Below, piece after piece: positions 11,930 through 22,955 of a stretch of DNA of 64,000 bases; the first letter of the stretch is position 1; each line of letters opens with the position of its first letter. The position numbers and the translations under genes were made by a program. Source of the DNA: Basidiobolus meristosporus CBS 931.73. Lineage: Eukaryota > Basidiobolomycota > Basidiobolomycetes > Basidiobolales > Basidiobolaceae. The notes under the pieces are model-generated. The model did no database searches and was not told the DNA's origin. It worked only from the letters and a program-made list of their open reading frames with translations. Location of the stretch: NCBI GenBank assembly GCA_002104905.1, contig MCFE01000072.1, forward strand, positions 62,001 to 126,000, read 5' to 3'.

Positions 11930-12300
11930 TCGAAAGTCACACTTCCATTGTGGATTCAGCGGTTGACGAACGCCCTTCATCGGTCTTTGGGCTTTACAGA
12001 CATAACGCATCTGCTCGGAAACATTCGCAGTATACTGAATTCATTTTGAGTTGATCAGCGACTTCTTTTGTAAGTAACTCTGAGAAATGTGGGGTGAATA
12101 CTTGCAGAACATAAGATTCAGTAAGGCGAACATTGGGCAAGGGTTTCTTCACAGATCACCCCCTTAACTACATTGTCGTCAAGTCACCCATTTGTCATCG
12201 GTTGAGTAACAGGTAGTTAAAGCTGCAACTGAATCCAAAGAATCGGTAACAATAAGCACGGAATAGAATACGATTTTTACCAAAGTTCAATTGCTATAGA
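11930..12300 (-). pseudogene. Highly decayed UGT relic between UGT-F and UGT-G
   Basis: Scattered segments resemble consecutive pieces of a UGT gene in the right order on the minus strand. About 11950-12055 matches the SPESR to QINSKRIQYAADVAEQM region. About 12120-12140 matches the exon 3 start (GGTGAACATTGGG-like). About 12145-12175 matches the exon 2 end (TTCACAGATCACCCCCTTA) and about 12235-12270 the exon 2 beginning. Most of exon 3 is missing and no frame is open. It is the oldest remnant in the array. Confidence 0.6.
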
Positions 12301-12737
12301 ATTTTGCGTTCTCTACGTATTGTGTCATATGCAGATAGGGAGAGCTCCGTTCTCGTATGTGATATGTGGATAAGGAATGTTTGTATCGCACATGTATTGA
12401 GCTAGTAGTGAGCACCCAAATGGATTAATACAATGCAAACTCAGGCCATTACCCTTGCCCTGAAACAGACGAGCCACTATCATGCCCATGTGGGGGTTTT
12501 CGCGGTGGAGGAGTCCTACTTCAAATCCGTGATGATATAATCAAATCCATATTTGCTATATATATATATTCACCGTCATGCTGTATGTTCGAAATGGTCA
12601 TTTATTTATGAAATCTGGGTTGTGAGGAATTTCTGGGGCATATCCTGTATTAATCTGAGCACGTTGCAGTTGATTTGGATAAAAATACACATCACTGATC
12701 GCGTAAGATGAGGTGGAGTTGATTTTGGGGCTGCTGC

Positions 12738-14505
12738 TCAAACCAATTTTACCTTGGTGGGTTGTATTGTAGGATTGGTAGCATTAACAAACCACTGAGC
12801 TGACTTGAAAAAGATGCAGAATAATGCTGCACTGATACTGCCCATGATCAAGTAGATATCACAGTCATACCGCTTCCAGAATGGCCATCTGGATTCAGGT
12901 GATTGGTAGATGCTCTTCATCGGATCCTCGGTTTTACCAGCGATAGACCATTTGTTCGGCAACATCTGCAGCATATTGAATCCGTTTGGAGTTGATCTGG
13001 GCAAGTATCTGCATGCGGCGCACATTGCTGGCGAACTGGCCATCCTTGTCTTCGAGAAGTAGCTTAGCCTTCTCAACCATTTCCTGTGATGGTGAAGGTG
13101 GTGATTTCCATCGGGATGGACACCCCAGATGTTTGCAGATTAGCAGCATTGTAGAAATGATCTCCAAAGGTAGGGATGTTCAACACCCTCGTTCCAGTCA
13201 AGAGCGCCTCATTGGAGCTGTCCAGGCCACCATGAGAGACGAATAGCACGGTACTAGGGTGGGAGAGTACGGAGAACTGGGGTGCGAAGTTGAGAATTCG
13301 GACATTTTCATGCTGATTCTTGAGGATGGGATCCACTGGGATGGTGGCATTGCTGATGTATACTTCATCCGGGAACTCCTCGATGGCTGAAGCGGAGATG
13401 GGCCAGATCACCCCATCAATAGCTCCATCGTCGAGCAGCTGCAATACGCTAGTCAGTATGTTAACTATTGTGGGCTGCTGAAGCTGCATGTATTGTGCCG
13501 AAGGCTAATGTATGCCACTCGTTTACGAGGGTTTAGGAATTCCTCCAGGTCAGGAGTCAGAGGAGGATACTCGGGGGAAAGCAAGGGCCCAACAAGGTGA
13601 ACATTGGGTGGTAGATTCTTTGGTTTCTGAGGGTTGGTGGTGAGATGTTAGGTCAGGGACAGCTATGCAATACTAAGGCAACTTACATCGATTCCAAAGA
13701 AGCTGTTCACAAAGATCACACCCTTATCGATGTTGTTGAATCCAAACTCTTGTCGCGCCACTGATCCTGCCTTGATCCGATCCTTGTTTGCCAGCTGTGC
13801 AAATCGCCAGTTGTTCCACAGGTATTCTAATCTGTGCTTGAAGTTACGATTGAACCGGGTAATAATTCCAGAGTCAGCAGCAACAGTTCCAATGTCCAAC
13901 GAGTTGGTAATGCTGTCGGATATGGAGTGCACTAGACAGAGTGGAGAGAGTTAGTCGCTACGAGGTGGTGCATGTGTCAAACTATTGGCAGGCTTACATA
14001 TCCCTAATGAAGGCATTTGTATTGAGAATGGGATACGTAAATGATGGGCAGCATCGATGCATCCAAAGTTGAAGACATCGCACATCACAAAGCTTGGTTT
14101 TTCCTCAGAAAAGATCCGGGTGAGCTGTCGATAGGAAGGGATGTATGCCAATTGCCAGAGTACTGCAACAGCTGTAACGATGCTCTTTCTGTCGTGATCT
14201 CGAGTGGCATTTTTCATCGTTTCTTTGATCTGATCGGCGGTCAATGGCCCGTCACCCATGGCGATTCTCCTGAAACCCCATGGCTTGGCTAAATCCATGA
14301 ACGGCGTGAAACTGGCATAGCTCACTTCGTAGCCCCGCTGCTTGAGAACACTGGCGATTTGAAAAATCGGCTTTGCATGGGAGTATCCACCGAAGTGTGA
14401 CGAGATGATGATTTTTCCTGGCTGTCGCCAAGTCTCGTTGTGCAGTGAATGACCTGATGCCATTGCGAGCAGCACTGATAGGACAAGAGATATAATGAAC
14501 GTCAT
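12738..14505 (-). pseudogene. UGT-G: tandem duplicate of UGT-F broken by four single-base insertions
   Basis: Exons are 14505-13998 (508 nt), 13931-13687 (245 nt) and 13626-12738. Exons 1 and 2 are open and almost identical to UGT-F. Compared with UGT-F and UGT-H, exon 3 carries extra bases near 13506, 13491, 13083 and 12942, each shifting the frame. The protein segments between them are still recognisable, including FAPQFSVLSHP, SHGGLDSSNEAL, GDHFYNAANL and the C-terminal span, with a tail ending KVKLV. The last ~40 codons match UGT-H better than UGT-F, so the copy is a mosaic. Because all four defects are one-base insertions in otherwise conserved sequence, read or assembly error is an alternative explanation. 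Confidence 0.82.
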
Positions 14506-14680
14506 GGTGTTGATGATGAGGTTGATCTCGATTTAAGCTGGTCTTTTATACCCTCGAAGCTAGGAGGGTCCTGGCTGCACGTTATTGCGTACTCGCCCGG
14601 AGTAGCAAGCTGCCTCCGCCGTACTTTGTGCCATGTGTAAAATGGGCTATACTTGTGTCAGAGCTCCTTATCTGAGCTTT
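12873..14680 (-). repeat. Second unit of the UGT-F/UGT-G tandem duplication
   Basis: This ~1.8 kb unit matches 9768-11575 nearly base for base, including both introns and about 170 bp of promoter. Similarity falls off to the right of 14680 and to the left of 12873, where UGT-G switches to a UGT-H-like 3' end. Confidence 0.85.
14545..14551 (-). promoter_or_regulatory. TATA box of UGT-G
   Basis: Same GGTATAAAAG box at the same distance as in UGT-F, carried along by the duplication. Confidence 0.5.
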
Positions 14681-15810
14681 AGGCACTTTTACTGCCAATG
14701 GTTTTACTGTGTGCGATAGTAGAGATAGCGCTTGAAATATCACAATGGATTAGTAATCAGCAACCTCACACCCACGCATAGTGTTTAGTCTTGAAACAGA
14801 GTACAGAAAGAATGCGGTTTACGTACAATTTATTTTGTGCTTTCGTGATGAATAGGTGCTTACAATTTAGCCCAGGGATCAGTTTTGAATTTCGTGTCGG
14901 CCAGTCACGAAAAAGAAGTCCACATTGAAACCTCAATTTTGGAGGCTGACCAAAGGAGATTTTTGGTTGCGGGTTCCTCTCTCTAAATAGGTGATGTATT
15001 GCTGGGTAGGGCGTTGATCATATACATACAACACCATCTTTTGCCGATTATGGGAACAATACTAGTAATAGACGGGTCCAGATGAAAGGAAACGTGGAGC
15101 CGGGTAACCTCATATTTCTTAGATTACGGAAGTAATCACCTGAATGTATTGATAACATGGCAGATGCTTTTGCAACAGCCCTGAGACAGGCATGCTATTT
15201 TTAGATGGAACCTAGTTGGGAACAAATTTTATAAGGGTGAAAATCCTTGTGTAGATTTCTAAAGAGATGAATAAGGGGTTTGCTTTGTATCCTACGGCGG
15301 TGTGATAACCACCCCACAGGTTGATGTTCACAATTGCTATGGTCAAGGCGTATTTACGTTTTCACTGGTAATAGTGCAAACGTTTCTATATTATACGGCT
15401 AGTGAATTATAGAGATTTTGATTATACATTTGTACATGCATATAACCAAGTACTCATAGTACTAGGAATCAAGCAGATTTAGATGCATTGGAAGTCACTT
15501 CTTAAATACTTAATAAGAATGGAATACAAAATATTAACAAGCACAAGAAACCGTATTACCTAGACTGTTACTGATTGCTTTTTAATGCTAAATAAGTCAT
15601 CAAATGTACTTCAGACCTGCACATGAGACGATGGGGCTAAACGGTGTTGCCGGGTTGGCTTAAACGCAAAGGTGTATTTATCGAAGATACAGCGGAGTTT
15701 GTGAGGAGTATGCCGTACTGATTATATTACTCAACGAAGAGACTACTGATATTACAAGTACATAACATGGATTACCATAGGGAAAGTCCATGGTACTTTT
15801 ACATCAAGAA
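14681..15810. other. Spacer between UGT-H 3' end and UGT-G promoter
   Basis: About 1.1 kb without an ORF or UGT similarity that I can support. It is AT-rich in its left third; nothing else noted. Confidence 0.4.
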
Positions 15811-17572
15811 TCATAGTATTTTTACCTTGGTGGATTGGGCTGATAAGTTAATCGTATTAGCAAGCCACTGTACTGATTTGAACAGCGCATAGAATAGCGA
15901 CGCGCAGAAACTAGTTATTATCAAATAGATGTCACAGTCATACCGCTTCCAGAATGGCCATCTGGATTCAGGTGATTGGTAGATGCTCTTCATCGGATCC
16001 TCGGTTTTACCAGCATAGAGCATTTGTTCGGCAACATCTGCAGCATACTGAATCCGTTTGGAGTTGATCTGGGCAAGTATTTGCATGCGGCGCACATTAC
16101 TGGCGAACTGGCCATCCTTGTCTTCGAGAAGTAGCTTGACCTTCTCAACCATTTCTGTGATGGTGAAGGTGGTGATTTCCATCGGGATGGACACCCCAGA
16201 TGATTGCAAATTAGCAGCATTATAGAAGTGGTCACCGAAAGATGGGATGTTCAGTATTCTTTTACCAGTTAACAATGCCTCATTGGAGCTGTCCAAACCA
16301 GCGTGTGAGACGAAGAGCATGGTATGCGGATGGGAGAGTATGGAGAACTGGGGTGCAAAGCCAAGGATTCGGAAGTCTTCGTGTTGGTTTTTGAGGATTG
16401 ATTCGGTTGCTATGGTCACATTGTTGACAATGATTTCACTTGGAAATTCTTCAGTATCCGATGAGGCAACTGGCCAAATAACTCCGTCAATTACATTGTC
16501 GTGAAGCAAATGTACAACTCCCGTCAGTATCTTGGTTATTGTTGCTTGCTGAAGTTGCATGTGGGTACCAAATGCGATGTAGACAACCCGCTGATGAGTG
16601 TTGAGGAAGTTTTCCAGATCGGGTGTCAAAGAAGGGTACTCAGGGGAGAGCAAAGGCCCTACCAGATGAACATTGGGTGGCAGGGTTTTCGGTTTCTAGA
16701 CATGGTTGGAATAAATTTAGGGATCAAGCAATGCCATCATATGCTGGTGGGCTTACGTCGATTCCGAAGAAGCTATTCACAAAGATCACACCCTTATCTA
16801 TGTTGTTGAAGCCAAACTCTTGTCGAGCCACTGATCCTGCCTTGATCCGGTCCTTGTTTGTCAGTTGTGAAAATTGCCAGTTCTTCCATAGATATTGTAT
16901 GCGGCGCCTGAAATTCCGATTAAACCGGTGAAAAATTCCGGAATCTGCGGTTACAGTTCCAATATCCAGTGAGCTGGTAACCACATCAGATATGGCGTGC
17001 ACTAAATCAAATAGTGAGCATGAATCATCAGGAGTAGCACATTCCCCTAGATGCTAAGACTTACGGATCCCCAAGGAAGGCACTTGCACAGAGTACGGAA
17101 TCTGTAAATCATAAGCAGCGTCGATACACCCGAAGTTGAAGACGTCGCACATCACAAAGCTAGGATCCTCTTGAGCAAATATTTTCTTCAACCGCTCATA
17201 CGTGTAGCCGTATGCTGCTTGCCACATTGTTGTGACAATCGTTAGTATGCTTTCTCTATCAGGGTTACGGGTAGCTTCAGTCATAGCTGCTTTGAGCTCT
17301 TCCAGAGTCAACGGGCCCTCGCCCATAGAGATGCTCTCGAATCCCCATGGCTTCGCTAAATCCACAAACGATGAGAAACTGACGTAGCCAACTTCGTAGC
17401 CTCGTTGCTTGAGAATGCTTGCTATTTGAAGAATGGGCTTCGCATGTGAGTATCCACCGTAGTGGGACGAAACCAAAATCTTTCGTGGCTGTCTCCAGGT
17501 CTCGTTGAGCAGCGTCTGACCAGATGCAAGTGCAATCAAGGACGATAGAGTGAGGAGTATGAATCGTTTCAT
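15811..17572 (-). CDS. UGT-H: intact three-exon UDP-glycosyltransferase
   Basis: Exons are 17572-17065 (508 nt), 17001-16757 (245 nt) and 16695-15811 (885 nt). The introns are 63 and 61 nt in phases 1 and 0, and the CDS of 1638 nt encodes 545 residues ending in TGA. The start opens a signal peptide (MKRFILLTLSSLIALASG). Motifs are SSHYGGYSHAKP, CDVFNFGCIDAA, FAPQFSILSHPHTMLFVSHAGLDSS (Ala where the paralogues have the second Gly of SHGG), GDHFYNAANL, a terminal membrane span and a tail ending KVKIL (K-x-K-x-x). A stretch of about 270 nt (15935-16202) is nearly identical to UGT-F and UGT-G, while flanking exon sequence is more diverged, which points to gene conversion. It is the rightmost gene before the transposon-rich region. 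Confidence 0.9.
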
Positions 17573-17605
17573 GGGAAAGAATACCTGACCATTAGAGGGT
17601 CGGAC

Positions 17606-17615
17606 TTCTATTATA
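17606..17615 (-). promoter_or_regulatory. TATA-like box of UGT-H
   Basis: Reads CTTATAATAG on the minus strand about 35-40 nt upstream of the ATG, at the conserved array position. Confidence 0.4.
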
Positions 17616-18300
17616 AGTGTCTGGTTCCCAGGCTTGACCGATGATTGATTTTCTATGCCTCTTCAAATGTGATGGCACGCAATACCGGTTTCTCTTCAGT
17701 AATAGGGGTGCTCTTGAGGCTTTACAGCTAATAGTGCCCGAGATCAATATAATTAAATACCGCGAAGCACATGAACGGATAAATACCTGACTGACACTCT
17801 GTTAGTTCCATTAGTAATGATGCGACTAGGCATAAATCAGGACTTCATCAGCCCTGAAACAGGCGAAGTTATGTTTGATAGCGTGCGTGAATTCGATGAC
17901 ATGATGAGGTTATTTTGGTGGTGTCCCTGGCCGCATAGCTGAGGAATCTGTATAGTTTCCATCTTCAGGTTTTGACTTTGCACTGTGTAATATGCCACAA
18001 AAATAGATCAAGCATTTTTGTGACACATCATGCCACTCGGGGGAGAAGTCACCGGAAAAATACTTCTCGCCTGATGCGGATAGACAATTGTTCCCATTTT
18101 TGGAGACTTCAAGTTAGTATGCATGTACGCGGAATTCGCAAAGTGTATACTCGTAAGTGGTTATCATTTCTCTGCTTTGGTAGAATCTTTATATGTTTAA
18201 AAATCATGCATTCCCTATTACTTGCCCATATTATTCTTTAATTCAGAATTCTCCATTTGCCACGTTGCATGTTGAAAATTCCAAGTGGTATAATAGATGT
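17616..18300. other. Promoter-side spacer of UGT-H, end of the gene array
   Basis: No supported gene. Composition is still like the UGT array, with CpG dinucleotides present. The transition to CpG-poor repeat sequence happens around 18.3 kb. Confidence 0.4.
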
Positions 18301-19442
18301 GCGTTGCTGTAATCTAGAGATGTTACTGGCAGATATTGCGTAAGTTTTTCCTTTATACATGACCTGACATATCTACTTAGCTTCTGATAGGTGTTTCATG
18401 CAAAGCTTCACTGCAATATTTAGCAATGGGGAAAAACAATGTTAAGCATATATCTGCCAAAATGCTCAGCACTAAAACATGAAAACTGGAACATTCCACA
18501 AACTACTTATCCTCCAATCACTTGCTCAGAACCTACACAATAATGCAGAGCAGAATTCATGACATATGCTTGGATCTCTGTGGGTACTACTACAGTATGC
18601 AATAGACAAAGTTTGGTATTGCAAGTGGATTGAGCATATAGTGCTTCTGACCTATGGTCAAGGACTACACTATGAAATCTAAGTATTAGAATGCATCCAT
18701 TAATTTGCTGTTATTCTGCTAGTATTCCAACAGTATTTTGCAGGCATACAGCTGGTGTTGTTCTTTCAAATATTCAGTTATAATTTTTAGGTGCAACAAT
18801 TGTGTAGCTGATTATCATACTAGGTATTGATGCCAGTTGGCATAGTGTTATCTTGAATAGATATTCATATTTGACTGCCAAATGGCTAGCACCTGGGATA
18901 TAGAGAGTTAAAAGTTTTGAGAACTTGGAATCAGCTGATAATATGATGATATTACACTAGCCTTTTCTAAGTTTTTTTTCTTTCAGAATTATTCTCATTG
19001 CAGCTCACTACTAATCAAAAGGTCTAACACCAGGTGTATTCTTCACTTACAGAGGAAAGATGATGCAGTAAGTTTGTAACTATTGAAAAATCTGTTTAGT
19101 AGTTATCAGGGGCTAAAATAAGATTTAGTAATGAAGTAGCTATATTAAAGGTACATGAAGCTTGCTATCTGAAATAATGTACTCTATCCACTCTATAACT
19201 CTGGAGAAAAGTATGAAAGAGTAGAATATGATGCAGGATACTGAGGCTCCATATCTCATTGAAAGAAGTACTACACATCTATTGACGCATATAGTTAGTT
19301 CACATATGAACAAGCTTGCAAACAGAGGCAATCTTGTCAGCATGCTACCAAGTTATGGTTTACTTGTATGCCTCCATTGCAGGATACTCCACTTGCTCCA
19401 AAATCAGAGTTGTTATATTTCTTATAAAAAAAATTTGGTCTT
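18301..19442. repeat. AT-rich repeat-derived sequence at the array/transposon boundary
   Basis: No gene. The stretch 18690-19000 (TTCTGCTAGTATTCC ... TCAGCTGATAATATGATG) resembles 22665-22955, so it is a dispersed repeat also found inserted in the Harbinger copy. The rest is unassigned AT-rich DNA. Confidence 0.5.
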
Positions 19443-20388
19443 GTGACCCTTTGGAAAATAATCTGGTCCCACAGGTGGATCCAATTTGGATCAGCCATCA
19501 AGATCCCATCAGGAGACCGCAATATTACCAGCAGCTTGGAATTAATGGCCATCTACATGATCTTTTGATGGGATCACAATGGCATTTGGCTAATTCACAA
19601 CCAAATAAAGTTAAAACATAATGGTGTTTGTACTGCATTTTACCAAGGGTGGCATCGCATTGTTGCGGTCTTAGTGTGCTCTACAATTATTTGAGTGGAT
19701 CTATCCAGCCAGTACATCCAATTGACTTACATGGCAAAGAACTTGATGGTGTTTTGGGAGCCTCATTGCAAGCCTCTGATGGCCTTATCATGGTGGTACA
19801 ATGGCCTACAGCTAGTTCTGAATAATGCTACCATACCAATTTACCAAATGGTATTTCCTTTTTCTACCTGCCCTTGTGCAATTCATATATCCTACTGTAG
19901 AATCACCCCTCTTTACTGGCTTACCCACTACTACCTTGGGTATTTCACTCATAGTTTGAATCAAAAATACTATGGACTCCTGATTACCAGCCTCTACAAT
20001 GCACACACCTGCCGCAATTGACATACTTCTATCACCTCTAATTTACAGCTTTTTAGTGTGACACTTGCAAAGTTGCCATATACCTTGTATTGCTGGTAAC
20101 ATATTCATCTTGCAAATATATGCTTGGTTACCACCACTTCTGACATGAATACCTCCTGAATATCCACCAAGAACTTTTTGGTATTTAGCCAATATATTCC
20201 TTCTCCCTGCTGGATTCTAGTCCCCCCTATAGGTGCGCTCTGACTCTTGTTTGTGTGAGTTCCACATTGTATGGTGTAGATATTGGCTTGTGACCAACAG
20301 AAATCTGGCATACCTTGGTAGAGTTTTCCTAATAAAAATTAGTTGCTTGTTTCACCCAACCGAACTTTGCATTACTTAACTGATTGCC
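19443..20388 (-). mobile_element. Terminal (tail) region of element Z
   Basis: This non-coding tail recurs at 47303-47640, 55991-56573, 56700-57430 and 58018-58620, and in a Ty3-split copy at 41991-42060 plus 47001-47302. In the copy at 50.45-56.6 kb it follows the transposase directly and ends at the outer terminus, so I assign it to element Z. Here the outer end is at the left (ACCCTTTGGAAAATAAT, then GGTCCCACAGGTGGATCC). At the right it abuts a Harbinger fragment whose own end is missing. Confidence 0.7.
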
Positions 20389-21203
20389 CAATATACTGTG
20401 CATTGATAAGTATCCTAGCTATTTTACCTACAGTGCTGTTTTCTCCTATATATAACTTTCCTCTGTATTTACCAGCCAATATCATGAATCTCTTCAGATA
20501 TCCAAACACATGCTCTACCCTCACTCTGAAATGTTAAATATCTCATTGTAGAGCTTCTGCTTCCTGCTTAGCACACCATTCCTTGGCTTCCCATATGCTG
20601 TAATACATTGTAATCTCTGACAATCCTCTCCTATATAAGCTAAGTCTGACATACATTTCTTGCCTCTACTGAATTCTGGATGATTCTCTACCTAGAGTGC
20701 TTTGTCATGCCTACTTCCAGCAAATGGCCCACTAAACCAGATGATGTTACTCTCAATGTCAGACAGCGCTTGAAACTTCACACAGTGTGCCTTGTACTTG
20801 CCAGAACAAAAGTGTCTCTGCCCTCTGGAAGGTCTGTTGATACTGACTGGGAAGGTATCTAAAATACTCCTTATATGGAACCTATTGCTGAACACTCTGG
20901 GATATGGAAGTCTATTGGAACTTATGAACCTAGTATTCCAAGCTTGCTCTAAGTCATTCATACCCTCTGCAAGGTGATTCTCCATTGCTGTCAGCTGGGA
21001 GTGAAAGCTTCTAGGACTTTTGTTGCCATGGATGATGCGGGATGAAACCTTGTGGGGCAATACTTCTTGTAATAACAGAGAAGCTTACCAAGGGATCTCC
21101 TTGAGTAGATTGGGGTAGATGGTCCACAGTACTTGGTATAGATCTCCACTAGTATGTCAAAAGAAATCCAGTGGTAGTGATGGGATTGATGAGAAAAGAC
21201 CAT
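20389..21203 (-). pseudogene. Harbinger-type DDE transposase relic, copy 1
   Basis: Minus-strand reading in shifting frames gives the landmarks of DDE_Tnp_4 (PIF/Harbinger) transposases. SGKYKAHCVKFQALSD is followed by WFSGPFAGSRHDKAL, then a GYIGEDC segment, KPRNGVLSRKQKLYNE, and the C-terminal RVRVEHVFGYLKRF with GKYRGK. The Asp in SRHDKAL corresponds to a catalytic acidic residue and the Glu in VEHVFG to the third one (family knowledge). Frameshifts and stops break the ORF, so it is not functional. It cuts and pastes DNA in intact relatives. The partner ORF-X is transcribed in the opposite direction about 0.4 kb away. Confidence 0.8.
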
Positions 21204-21578
21204 TCAGATGAGTAAGTCATGTTAAAATTGGTAGGTGATCCAAGCTGAGATGTGATTGATATGTGCAATCTACTTTATTTATCTAATTTTCCATGCATTA
21301 TGATTCAATCTCCATGAATTGCCATGTATCCCATCATTATGTTGCAGAAATCATCCTTAAACAATGATCTTAGTAGTTTGTATTGATGCTTTACTCATAA
21401 GTCTATAATTATATAGGAATCTGCAATTGATGGGATCCAATCCATGTCAATGCAATCTGAGATACATCATGCATAATATCTGGAAAATTCCACAATCACA
21501 TTGGTCTTCCTATATATATTTCATATAAGACCTGGTTGATGCCAATACACTACTGTATAAATATCCAAATCCATCACC

Positions 21579-22664
21579 AAGGTCCCTATACAAAGTCTCA
21601 GCTCATCTTTAGTACAACCCAGACAAAACCCATCCCTCAACTCACAAGCATGGTCTGGACCAGAGAAGTCAATGTTGATGTTGGATCTGTTTGAGTTTTT
21701 GCCAAATGATTCTAGTATGGAGAAAGTGTCTATGATCAGCCTTCATACAGATATTTGGGCACTACTCATTAATCTAGCAGAAGTAGATACCTCAGAAATT
21801 TGACCAGAGATGGAAGAGCCTGAGTAGAAAACTGTGGCATGAGTTCTACATCAAGATGCCAGTGGATATATATAAGAAGATATATAAAAAAACAAGTATT
21901 GAAATCAAGAATGAGCTGAGAGTGAGGGGATTTGATGAGGAAGCCTTGCTGGAACAATTTTGCGTGCAATTTGCACAGTACAGGCTAGACTTGTCCGTTT
22001 GTGCCTCAACTCTGGGAACCAAAGAGATCTTGAATGAATTTTTGCCTCAAATGACTAATTTGTTACATAATATATTGGTAGAGCAAAGTGGCTTCCAAGA
22101 GCAATATACACAGGACTCATCCAGGCAACAGTTCCAAATTATCAGACAGTGGATAAGTGAATACCTTGAGGAATCAGAAGGTGAGATTCAAGAAGAAGAA
22201 TACAGACCACAAGCAACAGCATCTAGGTTGTGCCAGCACTCTTTGCTGGACTCCTTACCATCCCTTGCAACCTCAGTGCACCCTGCACATGTCAGCTCAA
22301 ACTATGCCAACACCCTTCACAAGAGTGCCCTGCATCAACTCAATGTGTGTTGGGTCAACAACATGCTTCAGAGCAAAACCACCAGAACTTGCCAAACTGC
22401 TCATATAGACACAAGTCCATTGGAGCAGGCCAAATTGGGTCATCAAGTGCCTCCACCACAAGAGCCTTTGGCAAGTAAAAGAACGCCTCAGCATGTAACA
22501 CTGCAGGCCGGTTCAGTAGCATCATCCAGAGCAATTAAGCATGGCCAAGCTGCAGCATTGCACTCATCAACTAGGAGGCAAAATACTGACTATAAATACA
22601 CAAGTAGCCAGGAGGATAGTCAACAAGGAAGTAGTTTAGGTGTCCCTATGAAAAATCTCAAGCT
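21579..22664 (+). pseudogene. ORF-X of the Harbinger-like element, copy 1
   Basis: An open stretch from 21856 encodes roughly 270 residues of unknown function. Upstream coding homology extends to about 21579, where in-frame stops interrupt it. Visible features are an acidic/basic N-terminal part (VDIYKKIYKKTSIEIKNEL), a region predicted by eye as helical, a Glu-rich stretch (EYLEESEGEIQEEEY), and a Gln/Ser/His-rich C-terminal part. I see no zinc knuckle, homeodomain or Myb signature. The same protein is coded in copy 2 (58700-60138). Harbinger elements commonly need a second DNA-binding protein besides the transposase, so ORF-X may play that part (inference). Its open frame runs on into an unrelated inserted repeat from about 22665 to 22788. 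Confidence 0.6.
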
Positions 22665-22955
22665 TGGAATTCATCTGATTTTTAGCTGGTACTCTGCTGG
22701 TATTCTAATGATACTTTGCTGGTATTCAGCTGGTGTTTTGGGCTCCATACTTCAAATGCAATTTTTGATGGAATTAATGGGCAGCTAATTACCAAGTTTG
22801 GCATGGATGCTAGTTTGCCTAGTCTCCTCCTGGAGAACCTGTTTGCTTGCCTGCACAGTAGCTCAGAACAGAGATAATGAGAGTTGTCAATTTTAAGAAA
22901 CTTGGAATTCAGCTGATACTATGATGGTATTTTGCTGGCCTTTTCTCAATTTTTC
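22665..22955. repeat. Repeat inserted at the 3' end of ORF-X
   Basis: The motif family GCTGGTATTCTAATGATACTTTGCTGG-like resembles 18690-19000. It is absent from the corresponding place of Harbinger copy 2, and homology to that copy resumes at about 22960. No coding capacity is apparent apart from the accidental extension of ORF-X. Confidence 0.5.

Noticed and set aside
22665-22788. Hydrophobic C-terminus of ORF-X (SWYSAGILMILCWYSAG) as a membrane anchor
   Set aside because: This part comes from an inserted repeat absent from the other copy; it is not part of the original protein.
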